This document shows, in pieces, positions 35,148-46,330 of a stretch of 64,000 nucleotides of DNA. Below the pieces are notes generated by a model that did not search any database, was not told the DNA's origin, and was given only the letters and a program-made list of their open reading frames with translations. The DNA lies in assembly GCA_933228895.1 (NCBI GenBank), contig CAKOGI010000037.1, positions 62,001 through 126,000 on the forward strand, read 5' to 3'. Origin of the DNA: Platycnemis pennipes. Its lineage: Eukaryota; Arthropoda; Insecta; Odonata; Platycnemididae. The stretch's first letter is position 1; each line of letters starts with the position of its first letter. The translations under genes and the position numbers were made by a program.

Positions 35148-35216
35148 CTAAGAGCTGTCGTAGTCATAAGTTATTCCTGCTTACTTTAATGTGGATAAGT
35201 ACTGAACACTTTTCAA

Positions 35217-35811
35217 ATGTCCAGTTTCGAAGGGGAATTCATGTCACAGTATTTTGTAAACAAATGGTCTAATTTATCCAATGGATTTCGCTGTTTCAGT
35301 TATCTCCGGCCTGCCATTGTATTTTGTGTATTTTATGCACGACAGGTAAGCTGTTCTCCTATTTTGAATATCCTGAAATTAGTAGGAATTACATTTAAGT
35401 ACCCTAATAATTATATTTCGATGCACATTTAAATATGTACGCTTTGTCATACTCTATTGGTATTTAAGAAATTATTGGATTAATTCTTTGTGTGGTAATG
35501 CAAATATTATGTTGTTTTCTACCAGCGGAAATGCTGCATGGGATACCAGAGTAAGTTATGAATTTATCTTTACAGATTGCTATGTGGATTATCTTAAAAG
35601 AAGAGGAACCGACGAGGTATTGCCGGGGCGAGAAGCTAAAAGTGTGAGGGCATATATATGCTCAACAATTCAAGACTTGAACTGGAAACAAAGTTTAATA
35701 AAGATGCCTAATACTTCTTTTGTAAATTTGTTGATTTGTTTCTTAATATCCTCTTGCCTATTTCGTATTTTCAAATCCACATTTGTTGATGTAGGTGTAT
35801 CATTGTGGTAA
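35217..35811 (+). CDS. Possible short spliced gene in the core of the nested structure
   Basis: An ATG at 35217 opens 43 codons (MSSFEGEFMSQYFVNKW...) ending at CAG|gtaagc (35345). ttctaccag|CGG bounds a 25-base segment ending AGA|gtaagt (35526-35550), and tatctttacag|ATT starts a third segment open to a stop at 35811. The three join in one frame (129 residues), the last part holding a hydrophobic stretch near FVNLLICFLISSCLF. However, the second intron would be only 25 bases, too short for a normal spliceosomal intron. I recognise no domain. It may be a decayed passenger or coincidence. Confidence 0.2.
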
Positions 35812-36439
35812 CTTATTCCTTATTCGCATCCTGTATTGCTTTTATACAATGAAGTGCTTGGTTTTTCGTGATCTCTCATGAAGCACGTAGTGTTCATTCC
35901 CCAAGGGTGTTTAAGAGAATGATATTATGATGAGTGAAATTTTGTTTTACTGGTGCTTTAGTTGCAACTCGGTGATCAATGTTGAGGCAATTCATTGTAA
36001 ATAATATTAGATACATCTTTGAATAAGGGATAATTTTGGTTCAAATTAGTATCTCAAAATGAATGGAATAGAAGTAATTTTCGATGAATGCTGTTGGAAG
36101 TGGTTGTGACATTCGGGATAATTAATCTTGTATCTGTACAGGTTAGTCAATGAAATGTACGGCTGAATAATGTATTCCGGTTGTGTTTATTGCTGTGTTC
36201 AGGTCAGTAGGATGTGAAGTGATGTAAGGAGGTGACGGATTCTGGTTCTAAGGAGTTGATACCGTGTGAAATTAGGTATGGGGTTCCAGTTGCAACTCTT
36301 TGTTATCAAAATGGTAGATATACTGTGAAGCGACGTCAATGAGGAACCAGGTTCAAACCAGAGGGCTTGATGCGACGCGGGGTCTGGGGGTCCAGTTGAA
36401 ACCATGATTTCGTGCGAAAAAGCTAATGCGATGTGAAAC

Positions 36440-37074
36440 GAGGTAGCGGGGTACTAGGTGAAATAGGATAGTGCGAGTTTAAACCAGTTGATTCTCGTAC
36501 AGGTTAAACGAGGTAATACGATATGAATCAAGGTAGTCTGTTCTACATAAAACGGGATAATGCTAGGTAAGACGAGTTGATTCTTGCACAGTTGAAACGA
36601 GTTAATACAATGTGAAACGAGGTAGCGCGTTACTAGCTGAAACAGGTTAAAGGTAGATCGAACGAGTTGCTTTTCGTACACGTCAAACTAGGTAATGCGA
36701 GATGAATCGAGGTAATCTGTTCTAGATAAAACGGGATAGTGCTAGGTAAGACGAGTTAATTCTTGCACAGTTGAAACGAGTTAATACAACGTGAAACGAG
36801 GTAGCGTGTTACCAACTGAAACCATGCATTACGAGATGAAACAACCACTTCCTCTCTACATAAGACGAGATGACTCGAGAAGGATCAAGCTGCCCAGAAA
36901 CGACAGGTACTGGTTGATACGACATCAATCGAGGTTATACGAAGTCAACGCACGAGGTAAAGCAAGCAAAAAGCGGCCATAACCGACTTGAAACGAGTTG
37001 AAAGAACGAGTTAAACCGATTTGAAACCTTGTAAAACCATGCTAGTTCACTCTAACTCGTTTCAACTCGTACAA
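36440..37074 (-). repeat. Right-hand AAACGAGG word array
   Basis: The words GAAACGAGGTA, AAACGAGTT and AACTCGTTTCAACTCG recur more than fifteen times at irregular spacing. They are the complement of the CCTCGTTT words at 32804-34150. Weaker related sequence reaches back to about 36200. The array stops at TCCCCAGGGAT (37075). Confidence 0.75.
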
Positions 37075-37775
37075 TCCCCAGGGATGCTACTTGAAGTGTT
37101 GGCCCAATGTAGACAAACTCGGCCATCCATAGCCCTACGTCGGTTTCAGTCGACAATTAAGTTGGCCAACACAAAGCCAACTTTGGACCAACAGATCGGG
37201 CTGATAGTTGATGTTCATTGGGAAAGTTTTAGCCATCTGTGATGATCAGTGTAAAGACAATGGAATTAATGTTAATTTAAGTCAAAAAAATTAATGTATG
37301 TGTATATACTACATGGCCCCTGAACAGTAGAAAACAGTAGAGTTCAGTTGGTTTATAGAAACAGGTACAAGTCAGTAGGCTACTGCACCCATAACAGTAG
37401 AAAACAGTTGGGATTCATTAGAGTGCAGTAGAGTTCAGTAGGAGTCAGTAGAAAAATCCTACTGAAACCAGTAGACATTTTTGGCAGGGATACTACTGGC
37501 AATATAAATGGAATTTTAGGTAGAAAATAAATACCACTATTCAAAGACTATTACCTGAATATTTATTCAAGAATATCAGAGACGATGACGACTTCATACT
37601 TATGTAATTCAGCTGTATTTATACATATGTAAAAATACATAAAGAATACATGAGTAATACAGCTGTATGAATACATACGTAAGAATACAAGCAAAATACA
37701 TATGTATTACAGATGTGTGTGCTATCTGGGCAACGTCATAGTGTAACGTTGTTCAACGTTCATGCAACGTTGTCG

Positions 37776-38419
37776 CCAAGACTCGGCTTTTCCTACAATT
37801 TCACACATTTTACCGCAATTAACGCCGCACATTCCTCTTTGCATGAAGGTTTTACTCGTTCTTTTTCGATCTCTCACAATAAATATGTTGATAACCTGCA
37901 TAACAGTTCATTACGGTGTCATTTACATGGCTTATTTTTAAGCCATTGGGCCAACATTGGGATATGGTGAAAGGAGGTCTACTGATTACAGTGCTGTGCT
38001 TGTCGCGCTTGGCCATGTAAGTTGGATATCATCTCTTTTAGCACTTTCTCTGTGTTCAGCTTGGTGCGCTGCAATTGTAATTCAAGAGTTTTAGCTAAGA
38101 GAAGACTCAAAAAGACTAGTTGTAGTGAAGGACTTGCCCAAGGGCCGAAACACTAAAATTTTCACATCCTTTATAATCATTAAATAATTCAGTAAGGACT
38201 GAAAATTCAAATTGTATTAAAGTTAAAACCCCCCTATATTAAGAATATTAATATGGGAAATAAAATTCTAAGATAAAAAAGTACGTCGTGAAAGAACTGC
38301 GTTTTCATTTTTAAGGATGAAATTCATACCGTTTAAACACACTAAAGTTTTGGTACTTATTTATTTGAATATAGCTCTATCCACAACTATGAATCACAAC
38401 TTTAACCCGAATATTCATA
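37776..38419. other. No recognised feature
   Basis: Unique AT-rich sequence between the nested structure and copy 2 of the spliced family. It includes an isolated GGGCCAACATTGGG near 37948, a possible stray TTGGCC word. Confidence 0.4.
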
Positions 38420-39185
38420 GTTCGCGGTTTTTGGAAATATATCGATAATCGCAACGCAAAGTCGACTTATGCATTCAAAATGGCAGTAATGTTTGTGAAT
38501 TTGATCATGTATAGTGGGACGGCGCAGAGCAACAGAAATGGAAGTGATCTCCAAGCGTATCGTTTTTATTAATTTCGTCGCCATTGGAGCTTAGTTTAAA
38601 AGTGGAATTGTGATTAAGGTACGGCAAATTTTTGTTTTTACAAAGCGAGTCTGCTGAAGACGGTTCGTGAATTTTTCATTGTTTTTGTTGTAATCTAGCG
38701 TCAGTCTTGATTAAAATCTTGACGTAAGAATTGACCGCGTTTATTTATTTTCACAGGGACGCTATATCATTAACGTCTTGGGACATTAGGACTGGGGATT
38801 CAGATCGTCATTCAACGATTCAACTCTGTGATAAATGTGAAAAACTTTGTGTAATTGTGTCTTCCTCAGTGCAGTGATGACTTTAGATGGCATTTTAAAT
38901 AGCTCCTTCTTGAAAAAGTCTACTTTTAATGCAGACCATTGGTTACTGAATATCAGGATAACCGAATCAGGATTTTACAATGTAGTGTTGTGCAGGAAGA
39001 AAGCTCGAATGCAAATCTGGAATCTCATGCCATGTTGTATCGTATTGGCGTTAATGACGTTGGCTACTAGAGAGAATCCCGAAAATATGGAATCGTATTT
39101 CTTGTGTGCTACATAGGCAAGTGAATTATTGAAATTTGAAGTAACGCCAATAAATATATAAATGTACTGCTGTTTTTTGTTTAAA
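38420..39185 (+). repeat. Dispersed spliced-looking family, copy 2
   Basis: Aligns by eye to copy 3 along its length: TATATCGATAATCGCAACGC, TTCAAAATGGCAG, CCATTGGAGCTTAG, acceptor attttcacag|GGACG (38756), GCAGTGATGACTTTAGATGG (about 38870), GTTGTGCAGGAAG, TGCTACATAGGCAAGTGAAT and CCAATAAATATAT (39148). The donor equivalent to GTGAGTAAATG is changed to GGCAAATTT, so splicing may be lost or shifted to AAG|GTACGG. A frame from ATGACTTTAGATGG is open to 39116 and shares residues with copy 3. In contrast to copy 3 it lies just outside the nested structure. Confidence 0.6.
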
Positions 39186-39279
39186 ATCATGCATGGCACT
39201 TTCGATTTGTTCCTGAGTTATTTTTAGGACGATTACAGGTAGTAGCCGTCACTTTGTGGAAGTCCATCTTGTTATGTCA

Positions 39280-39410
39280 AATTTAAGAGTGCAAAACTAC
39301 TGTCTCTACTTCAACCGGTTTCTTCACACCGTAGCATCATCAGTAGGTTTACGTCCTTGATAATACTATAGTGTATCGAAACCGGTTGAAGGGAAAAAAT
39401 TGGGTAAATG
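39280..39410. repeat. LINE/Penelope-type tail with inverted ACCGGTT motifs
   Basis: TTCAACCGGTTTCTTCACACC, AGCATCATCAG and CGAAACCGGTTGAAG are spaced as in the 3' ends of several insect retroelements, where a 'cctgatgatgc...cgaaaccggt' string is common. No coding sequence is attached. Up to 39689 nothing further is recognised. Confidence 0.4.
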
Positions 39411-39689
39411 TGAGCGAGAGAGTTACATCGTTCAAAAACTTTTTCATCACCTTAAAATCGATGTTTTTCGACAACATTTTCAGGACGCAACTTGCCGCGA
39501 TCACAGTACATTTTCGCTAAATAATATATGCAAGAAGTGTAAAAACTCACGTTTTTCCAGCGTTTAAACCCTAGCGGTGACTCTTCGCCGCGACGCGATA
39601 TTAGAAAACGGCCGTGTTTCCCGGCTTAGACACCAGGTGACGAGTCGGACGTTGATTAGATATTCTTTAGTAGAAGATAGTTTTACGGG

Positions 39690-39815
39690 TGCGTTCCGAA
39701 TCACGCATGATGCGCATCAAGTTGGAGTGCTGAAGCTGTCGTTCCGAACGCGGTCTGACGCGCTTTGAAGCGTTTGAAGCGAATGCGCGAATCGGAACGG
39801 TCTTGATGCGAAGAT
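39690..39815. repeat. GATGCGCATC / GTTCCGAACG word array (left partner)
   Basis: Repeats GTGCGTTCCGAA, GATGCGCATCAA, GTTCCGAACGCG, CGCTTTGAAGCG and GCGAATCGGAAC within 120 bases. The same words, in inverted order, flank the piggyBac insertion at 44280-44332 and 46347-46420. The two sites could be the ends of one element of about 4.7 kb before the piggyBac insertion. Confidence 0.6.
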
Positions 39816-39971
39816 GGCGCCAGAATAATCATGTTCAAAAGACTACGTGAGGTGGAAGCGAATGGAGGACTGACTGTTCTGCGGTTTAGCACGCGATTAT
39901 CCGTGCCCTTAATTATAATGTCTTTCTGGCGAATTTTTAAAAGCGTAGATACATATTAACATCACAATAAA

Positions 39972-40211
39972 ATGGAAAGTATTAGTGTTTATGAAAAAGA
40001 ACGTGCGCACATATCCAACTGGTATCCTTCATTTGCAAGAACGTTGCATATTGATGTTTTTATTATTAAAAATTATCCCCGGTTTTTAGTTATGAAATTT
40101 AAACAACTATCGCCCCCGCCAGAGCTCCATAAAGGCACTAAAATTGACCCATTAACAAAATACAAAGATAAACGATTCAATCTGTTTTCTCTCACAACCT
40201 ACTTTGTATAA
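39972..40211 (+). CDS. Unidentified 79-codon ORF
   Basis: ATG at 39972, stop at 40211; it begins MESISVYEKERAHISNWYPS and is rich in aromatic and basic residues. It lies 150 bases inside the left GATGCGCATC array, where a transposon ORF could start. There is no recognised domain, no repeat of the sequence in the window and no clear splice signals. It may be a TE-derived fragment or chance. Confidence 0.2.
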   Translation: MESISVYEKERAHISNWYPSFARTLHIDVFIIKNYPRFLVMKFKQLSPPPELHKGTKIDPLTKYKDKRFNLFSLTTYFV

Positions 40212-41197
40212 AATGTACGTCGCGTAACATTTTAAACTATGAGGTGAATGTAGCAATATACTTATGAAAAAGCAAACTAGAAATTCGATTTCTCAATAAT
40301 GTAGTGCATATAATTATGTCGTTGGGCCATGTAACAATAAAATTCTAGACACCAAGCCCGAAATATTTAAATACGCCACGATGTTTTTGTGTTTGAAAAT
40401 AATGCTACTATATAGGCATATATACTTGTACATGCTTCGAGCTCCAATTCTGCACCCAAAAATTATAGTCCGTCGAGATTACACCTTCATTGTACTTATA
40501 GCGCGAATATTCTATTTTCTGTAATTACTTTTCAATTTACTTTCAAGCTAACGGTTTATTCGCCTTGCTGTGCAGCCACAGTAGCGTGGTTAATCCTATT
40601 TTCAAATTCTTTTGCATCTTAATTGGGGTTACGCTATAATGCAATTCGTTGACAAAGCAGCAGATTATGTGAATTTGTTCTATATTTCAAAGTTATTTAT
40701 CAATTTCAGAGAAGCATAGAACACGTGGCCAAATCCAGTGAATCATAGTAGTGCTGACAACCATGCAGTGAATGGGGAACTTGCATGGGTCGACGATTGC
40801 TATAAAAACTATTTTGAACAGGTAAAACGGAAATATTAGCTCGCAAAAATACCTAAATTATCTCCATTCATCATCAGAAGAAATAAAAAATTGACTTAAA
40901 AAATCAAGCAAAATTTCTCTGAGCCGACCACTGCGCGAAGACACCCGAGCTCTGCCGAGGCTAGGTGTGACGTCATCCGTGCCTAATCTGCCGTGAGTCG
41001 GGAAAAACACCAACGCATGCTGTAAACATTGTTTTGGTGGAGGATTTAGTCGCTCACCGTCACTTGTTCATGTGCTGTTATTCTTGGGTAAGCTTTCCTA
41101 TTGTTATTGTGCCACGATTATTACTTGGGACATTAAAAATGCACTTTCGGGATGATAGAATAGACTTTTTACCTCGAATATTTCAGGTTTCAGAAAA

Positions 41198-41371
41198 ATG
41201 GACGATTATGTTGCCGCTCGTTCGGACAATATTCCTGAAATTGATGCCATGATCCTCATGGCATTTGTTATGACAAATGATTGCTATACGTCGGTGGAAA
41301 AAAAGAAAACTTTTTCTCCTGACCGGAAGGGAGAAAACTCTCGTTATGAAAAATTTGTAAGACGAAGCTGA
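41198..41371 (+). pseudogene. Unidentified ORF, possibly first coding exon of the element's protein
   Basis: From an ATG just after a 3' splice site (tatttcag, 41186) the plus strand reads MDDYVAARSDNIPEIDAMIL and continues for 57 codons to a stop at 41371. In another frame the text continues DELRKDQWKVSYLKMMMG to 41445, suggesting either a one-base frameshift or an intron from TTT|gtaagacg. Acidic, well-formed codons suggest a once functional protein. I recognise no family. The position near the left end of an inverted-ended element suggests a TE-encoded accessory or transposase N-terminus. Confidence 0.35.
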
Positions 41372-42985
41372 TGAACTTCGTAAGGACCAATGGAAAGTCT
41401 CGTACCTTAAAATGATGATGGGTACAGAAGTTTTGCTTCTGTAATTTTGCAAACAAACCTTTGGACAAGAAGTAATGTAGCTCAATGAGGTTATGCGAGT
41501 GATTTTTTCGTTATTTGCTTTCGATAATACTTGTGTGACATCGTGGACATGTGTGCATTTAAAGCCAGCGGCATGAAGTTACCGTCGTTTGCCTCAAAAT
41601 TTCGATTTGTATGAATACTACGAGAATAAATGTGAGATATTTACTTTGAATCCTTTGTTTATAATACTTATTAATGCGGAGAATGAAGGTTAGTTTATCA
41701 GAGCGAGGCACAAATCTAGAGGATTGGTCTTATCGGGAATAACTTACCCTTGATTTAATAGTCCGTATGAAGTTCATTATAGGGAATGGACTTCCCAGCG
41801 TACGATTTATTTTCTTCAATGAAACTAAATAGTATACTGGTAATAATTAATTACGTTATAACAAGAACAGTTGTCTTGTTTTCAAAACCAATAGTACGAA
41901 GCACGTTTATCCACGTCATGCTGTTGGATGTTAGGTAAAAGAAAGTTGAAGCATTACTTATCTTATTATATATCTTTATTTTCGCCAGAAGTATCACTGA
42001 ATTTTGAAAGTCGTAACCCTTATGCTCACATTTACCTCTCTACCAACATTCACCGGTTTAAGTGCTGTGCTATGATTTAGTTATTATCATCGGACATTCA
42101 GCAAAATACATTGCAATAGTCTTTGTCAAGAAAAACAACACTAACATCAATATCAGAAGGAAATGTCAATATTTTTACCTTCAGTAAATTCATTTAGGAA
42201 TTTAAAGTGCAATTTTAAAACATAAAACCTGATCTTGATCGTCCTTCTTTGCTGAATAAATACATTGGGGGCATTGGGGCATGATCCCATAATTCTATCC
42301 CATACATTAAATGGTAGTGAAATAAGGAAAAGTAGCACCTGCTATTCAAAACACTCAACACAAATGAACCCGCTTTTTGATTTAAAAATCATTACCGTCC
42401 GACACCCAGCAATCTATGGAAAGGCATTAGTATAAGCTAAACAGTGTTCTTTAATCATCATCATATCACATTCAGTGCCAGCATAAAGTTTGTAAATGGC
42501 TATAATAATTCAAAGACCTGAATTTTTTCAAATGTACTTTGTAGCCCTTTAATTAAATACCTATGTGGGCCACAAACAACTTTTGTGGCAGCGTATAGTA
42601 TAGCATTACCTGAATGTAATTCTCATGGACATCAACACTATAACTACACCACCGAAACATAAAACCATTCTCAAGTCTCGATTACATACATATAAAAAGA
42701 CACAATGACCCTGGGTCTTATACTTGCCTCATGTCATGCTAAAGAGATTATGATGAGCACTGCACTACGCCGCTACATAACGTTACAGATCGATGTAATT
42801 GTATTAAGATAAAAAAAACTTCGGCACCAAATCAATAGCAAAATATGTATATCTACCTTGTAAAGGCTTTGTTTTATTAACTTGAGAGCATCAGACCTAA
42901 TACACACGTTCTCAAAGAAACACATCGCAAAGTGAGTACATTTCAACGCAGCTGGCACGTAAAATGATTCGGAAATTAAACTAAC

Positions 42986-43078
42986 TTGTAACTGTACAGT
43001 TAGGTACAGTAACTGTAACTGTACAGTTAACGTGTACAGATAGTATTGTTACTCGATACGAGTAACAATACTATCTGT
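42986..43078. repeat. GTACAGTTA word cluster and perfect 20-bp hairpin
   Basis: TAACTGTACAGTTA-type words recur four times (42986-43030). They are followed by a perfect inverted repeat: ACAGATAGTATTGTTACTCG (43036-43055), a 3-base loop, and its exact complement (43059-43078). No terminator context is meaningful in a eukaryote; it is recorded as structure. Confidence 0.8.
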
Positions 43079-44279
43079 CACCTAATTTGCCAATAAAATT
43101 ACTAAAACACCACTCAGGGCCGAAAAATTGCTTTTGACGATTCGCAGAGCAATGAATGTTTTGGAAGTAATCAACAAATCACTGTCGAGATGCGCACTTT
43201 CTCCACGGGAGAAAGAGATACGTCGGGCTCTTGAGTGGGACGCTTACACCTCACCTTTGATAGAAGTCTGGGTTAGTCAGTCACTTATTGACATTGCACA
43301 TACGTTTCTTCTTGCGTTTGTAGGCAACCTAATAAATAGCTTATTGGGCACCTTGGTTGAGGTATTTTTACAGCCAGGTGTTAAACAACGATGCCTCGAA
43401 CACATCTCGCTGGCTAATCACAATGCTAGGGAGTTGGGTCGATGTATGGAGTGGGCACTGCAAAAGTAAGATGAACTTTCGAGATTTAAACTATCTTGCC
43501 TATATATTACTCATTATTGACGTGAAATATCAACTGTATACCACATTATTGATGTGAAATATCAACTGTATACCCCTACTCAATTAAAAATCAGAGGTGG
43601 GCTCACTTTTGGGTTAAGTAGGCTCGCTTGAATCACCCGTGTTGGTGTGCTGTTAGCCCAGCTGCTTCGGGCGGTTGTTAGGCACTGTTGACGTCATCGG
43701 GGATTCTTCAGCAGTGGGTTGGGGGGGAGGGAGTTTTCGGCGCGCTTTAAAATGTCGCTATATTTAGCATTCAATATCTCGCGAAGGAAAACTCAGATTT
43801 ACATGCAGTTTTCTTTGTTGAACTGAGAAAATAATTTTCTGTCCGCCTGTTAAATAAAAAAAATCATGCAAGTTCCCCATTATTATTAATAGAGATGGTT
43901 TAATTAATTAATTATTAAATTTGTTGCGAAAATATTCCAATTTAGCGATAGTAAAATTCAGTACAACTCAGTTCTTGTGATGGCTACTCTCTCAACAATC
44001 AGTAAACACTTTTTATTTATTTTACAGTATTTTTTACAGTCCATATGACAACCGTGGCCTTTTAACCAATTGATCAGCACATACCAATTTAAATATCTAA
44101 TTTTGACCAAATTTACCTGTATTAACCTGTTCTTGCCTTATGCGCTTCCTCTGGCGTTAATAAAAATTGGAGAGGCGTCTCATGGCCGTCCAACATCACC
44201 TCAATTGCCTCCATATTCTACTTCCACTTTCAACTTCCGCGGGCTACAGGGTCTACGCATCAGCTGCACCAGAAATTTT
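43079..44279. other. Right part of the inverted-ended element and flank
   Basis: A frame open over 43128-43469 (with ATG at 43149, MNVLEVINKSLSRCALSPRE) has plausible codons but no domain; it may be another exon of the 40780-43885 element. Beyond 43885 the sequence is AT-rich with nothing recognised. Confidence 0.3.
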
Positions 44280-44332
44280 TGATGCCTTGATGCGCGCTTC
44301 AGTTTGCCGGAAATGCTCGTTCCGGGGTCGCT
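44280..44332. repeat. GATGCGC word array, left half of piggyBac target
   Basis: TTGATGCGCGCTTC, GCTCGTTCCGGGG and CGCTT precede the TTAA at 44333. Continuing across the insertion (46347-46420) gives AAGCGTTCCAAAGCGCGATG and CTTTGATGCGCATC. The piggyBac therefore landed in the middle of this palindromic array. Confidence 0.6.
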
Positions 44333-44689
44333 TTAACCCTTTCGCGCCGGAGCCATAGGAAGAGAATTTTTCCCGTCGTACGAGGAGCACGAGATATTTC
44401 CTGACTCTCCCGTCCGGAGCTCTCTCGTGGCGAGGAAGTAGGCAGGTATGCCCCACCCACCGTTTTGGGACCCAACTCAGCGGGACACCAGACCTTTTCC
44501 CCTTCCACTGGGCTCAACCAACCAACCCTTTAGCAGCCCTTTTCGCAGCAGGAGTCCGCGGTAAATTGATTGAATTAGCAGTGTTTTTTTAAAAAAGCCC
44601 TTACGTATATTCCAAAAATTTAAACTTATTAAATGGATTCCACGTGTTTTGCTGAGCGCTTCAAAATTTTAAATGAAATTCTAGCGTTA

Positions 44690-45101
44690 ATATTAACGAA
44701 TTTGAACCGATAGGTTTCTTCTGACATTAGCATAAGCAAGTCAGTGGAGAAAAAAAAATTCATAAAATAATCTAATCGGAGACCTCGCGGACGCAGCAGC
44801 CTTAGACCCGGAAGAAGAGGAATCAAATTCGTGGATTTTTGGAGAAATACCATCAGAAAACAAATCCATACCTTTCGGAGAAAACTTTCTTCTTTTGGTA
44901 ACAATCTTTTCCTCGTATCTGATGCATCGCCCGAAGATGAAACTGAGGGATCCAGTGCGCCTGTGGCTTCAGCAGTCGAAGTCTCTGGATCATAATCCGA
45001 AGTCTCCTAATCTGAGTCCGAATAGACGTCTTCATCCTCACTACACTTTTAGTTAATAACTCCAATATTGAGTCCTCGAGCATAGAATGTTCCTTTGACA
45101 T
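44690..45101 (-). pseudogene. piggyBac transposase N-terminal remnant
   Basis: From MSKEHSMLEDSILELL (ATG at 45101) the minus strand changes frame to EDEDVYSDSD, a stop, then ETSDYDPETSTAEATG, an acidic N-terminal region usual for the family. After another frame change it gives SPIRLFYEFFFSTDLLMLMS and EETYR. That last part matches the conserved start of the piggyBac transposase domain (F..FF...ll..i..eTN). The catalytic Asp-containing domain that should follow is deleted; the AT-rich subterminal block follows instead. At least one stop and two frameshifts are present. Confidence 0.6.
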
Positions 45102-46204
45102 GACTACACTCGAACAAAAGTTTTGCAACGCCATCACAAAGAGAGAATTTATCTGAACTAAGAAATGGCTAAAACTCGGGCGAACAGAGAGAGCACTGCT
45201 TGCTTTAGAGCCAAGACTGAAGTGAGAAGCAAGGAAAAACAAATATTCCTATGGATGGGCACATGGGTGTAGAAATGGATTCCTAATGAGAAATTCTACG
45301 AAAAGGATGGGGAACCCAGCAATTCAGTGAAAAGGCATTGAGAAGAGAAGCACAGCATGAAAACACAAGAGATACCACCACAGGTGTGTAGATGATAATT
45401 CTTCAGAGTCGGTTTTCGAAGAAAGTGAAAGGGGACCCAGAAATTCAGGGAAAATGCTATTAACCCATTAAGACCATGCATACACAAAGAGCAGCACCAT
45501 ACGAATGGGATCTATGGTTTTTCCAAAGTCTGCTACCTGACACAGCGTGGGAAACTAGTCATCCGGCTCAAGTGCTTTATTGAAGAAATGCCCCGGAGAA
45601 TACGTATGCGTTTACGCATAAGGGTATTAAAGTATAAAACCACCAAAAGTTCAAATGGAACACCAACGTATAAGGAGAATCAATGGTTACTAAAGATCCA
45701 GTTCTTAGGAAAACCAGAAAATCTACTTTTCGATGAGGAAAAATACGGAAATATAAAAATATGTGATAGTTGAAAAGGTATGAATTCAAATGAGAAAAAA
45801 TAAAAATTTAAGTGAGAAGGAACGATTCACGATTACCCCAAGCTTAAACAAAACTTTATGCAAAAGTGTATTTTTTGCCGTGAACATATGTAGTACCTAC
45901 AAGTTATGTAGAGTTCTGCACTATAACTCCGTTAATATTAACGCTAGAATATCGTTCAAAATTTTCACAAACTCAGCAAAAAACGCATATTTCACTTTAA
46001 AGCTTAAATTAAAGGAATTTATAACAAAAAAATGGTTTAGAAAAACCAGTGCATAGACTACTAGTTAACCGCGAAGTCATGCAGTGAGGGGGGTTACAAA
46101 TGAGGCAGAGGGTCGAGCCCAGTTGCCCGGGAAAGGGTCTTAGCTCACGCTAAGCCGGGTCTCGAGGGGTCGCAGTATACCTGAGGTTATTGCTTCCGCG
46201 GCGG

Positions 46205-46330
46205 TCACTTTTCCTCCTCCTCGTCGGCCATGGCCGACGTTCGGTCTTTTGGATCGAAAGATCCACGTCGGTCGTGACCGACGTTCGGTCTTTAGGGTAC
46301 AAAAATCTGCGTCGGCTATGACCGACGTTC
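46205..46330 (-). repeat. Subterminal GTCGGCCATGGCCGAC palindromes of the piggyBac
   Basis: Three spaced copies: CGTCGGCCATGGCCGACGTT, CGTCGGTCGTGACCGACGTT and CGTCGGCTATGACCGACGTT, each followed by CGG and separated by about 35 bases. Repeated subterminal palindromes are plausible transposase-binding sites; this is inference. Confidence 0.7.

Larger units (their letters stand above)
29960..37775. repeat. Nested, mirror-symmetric shells of palindromic word arrays
   Basis: Reading inwards from both ends, matching word arrays meet in the same order: CAACGTTG (about 29975; 37735-37775), TGTAATACAG/CTGTATTACA (30021-30340; 37590-37719), CTACTG/CAGTAG (30990-31120; 37325-37480), TTGGCC/GGCCAA (31395-31500; 37095-37245), and CCTCGTTT/AAACGAGG (32804-34150; 36440-37074). 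Junction words are also mirrored: CCCAGATAGC at 30010 and GCTATCTGGG at 37721; ATCCCTGCTGG at 30970 and TTTGGCAGGGAT at 37480; TATCCCTGGGGA at 32792 and TCCCCAGGGAT at 37075. The core (34150-36200) is mostly unique. A LINE remnant and a copy of the spliced family interrupt the left side. Confidence 0.75.
40780..43885. mobile_element. Element with inverted ends around a decayed ORF
   Basis: ATGGGGAACTTGCATG at about 40769-40786 is matched by CATGCAAGTTCCCCAT at about 43865-43882. Inside, 40920-41000 (CACTG..GAAGACACC..TGACGTCATCCGTGCCTAA) is matched inverted and diverged at 43650-43730 (TTAGGCACTGTTGACGTCAT). The arms are imperfect and of unequal length, so age is considerable. The interior holds an ORF with a frameshift (41198-41371) and a palindrome (43036-43078). 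No target duplication is evident. Superfamily unknown. Confidence 0.45.
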
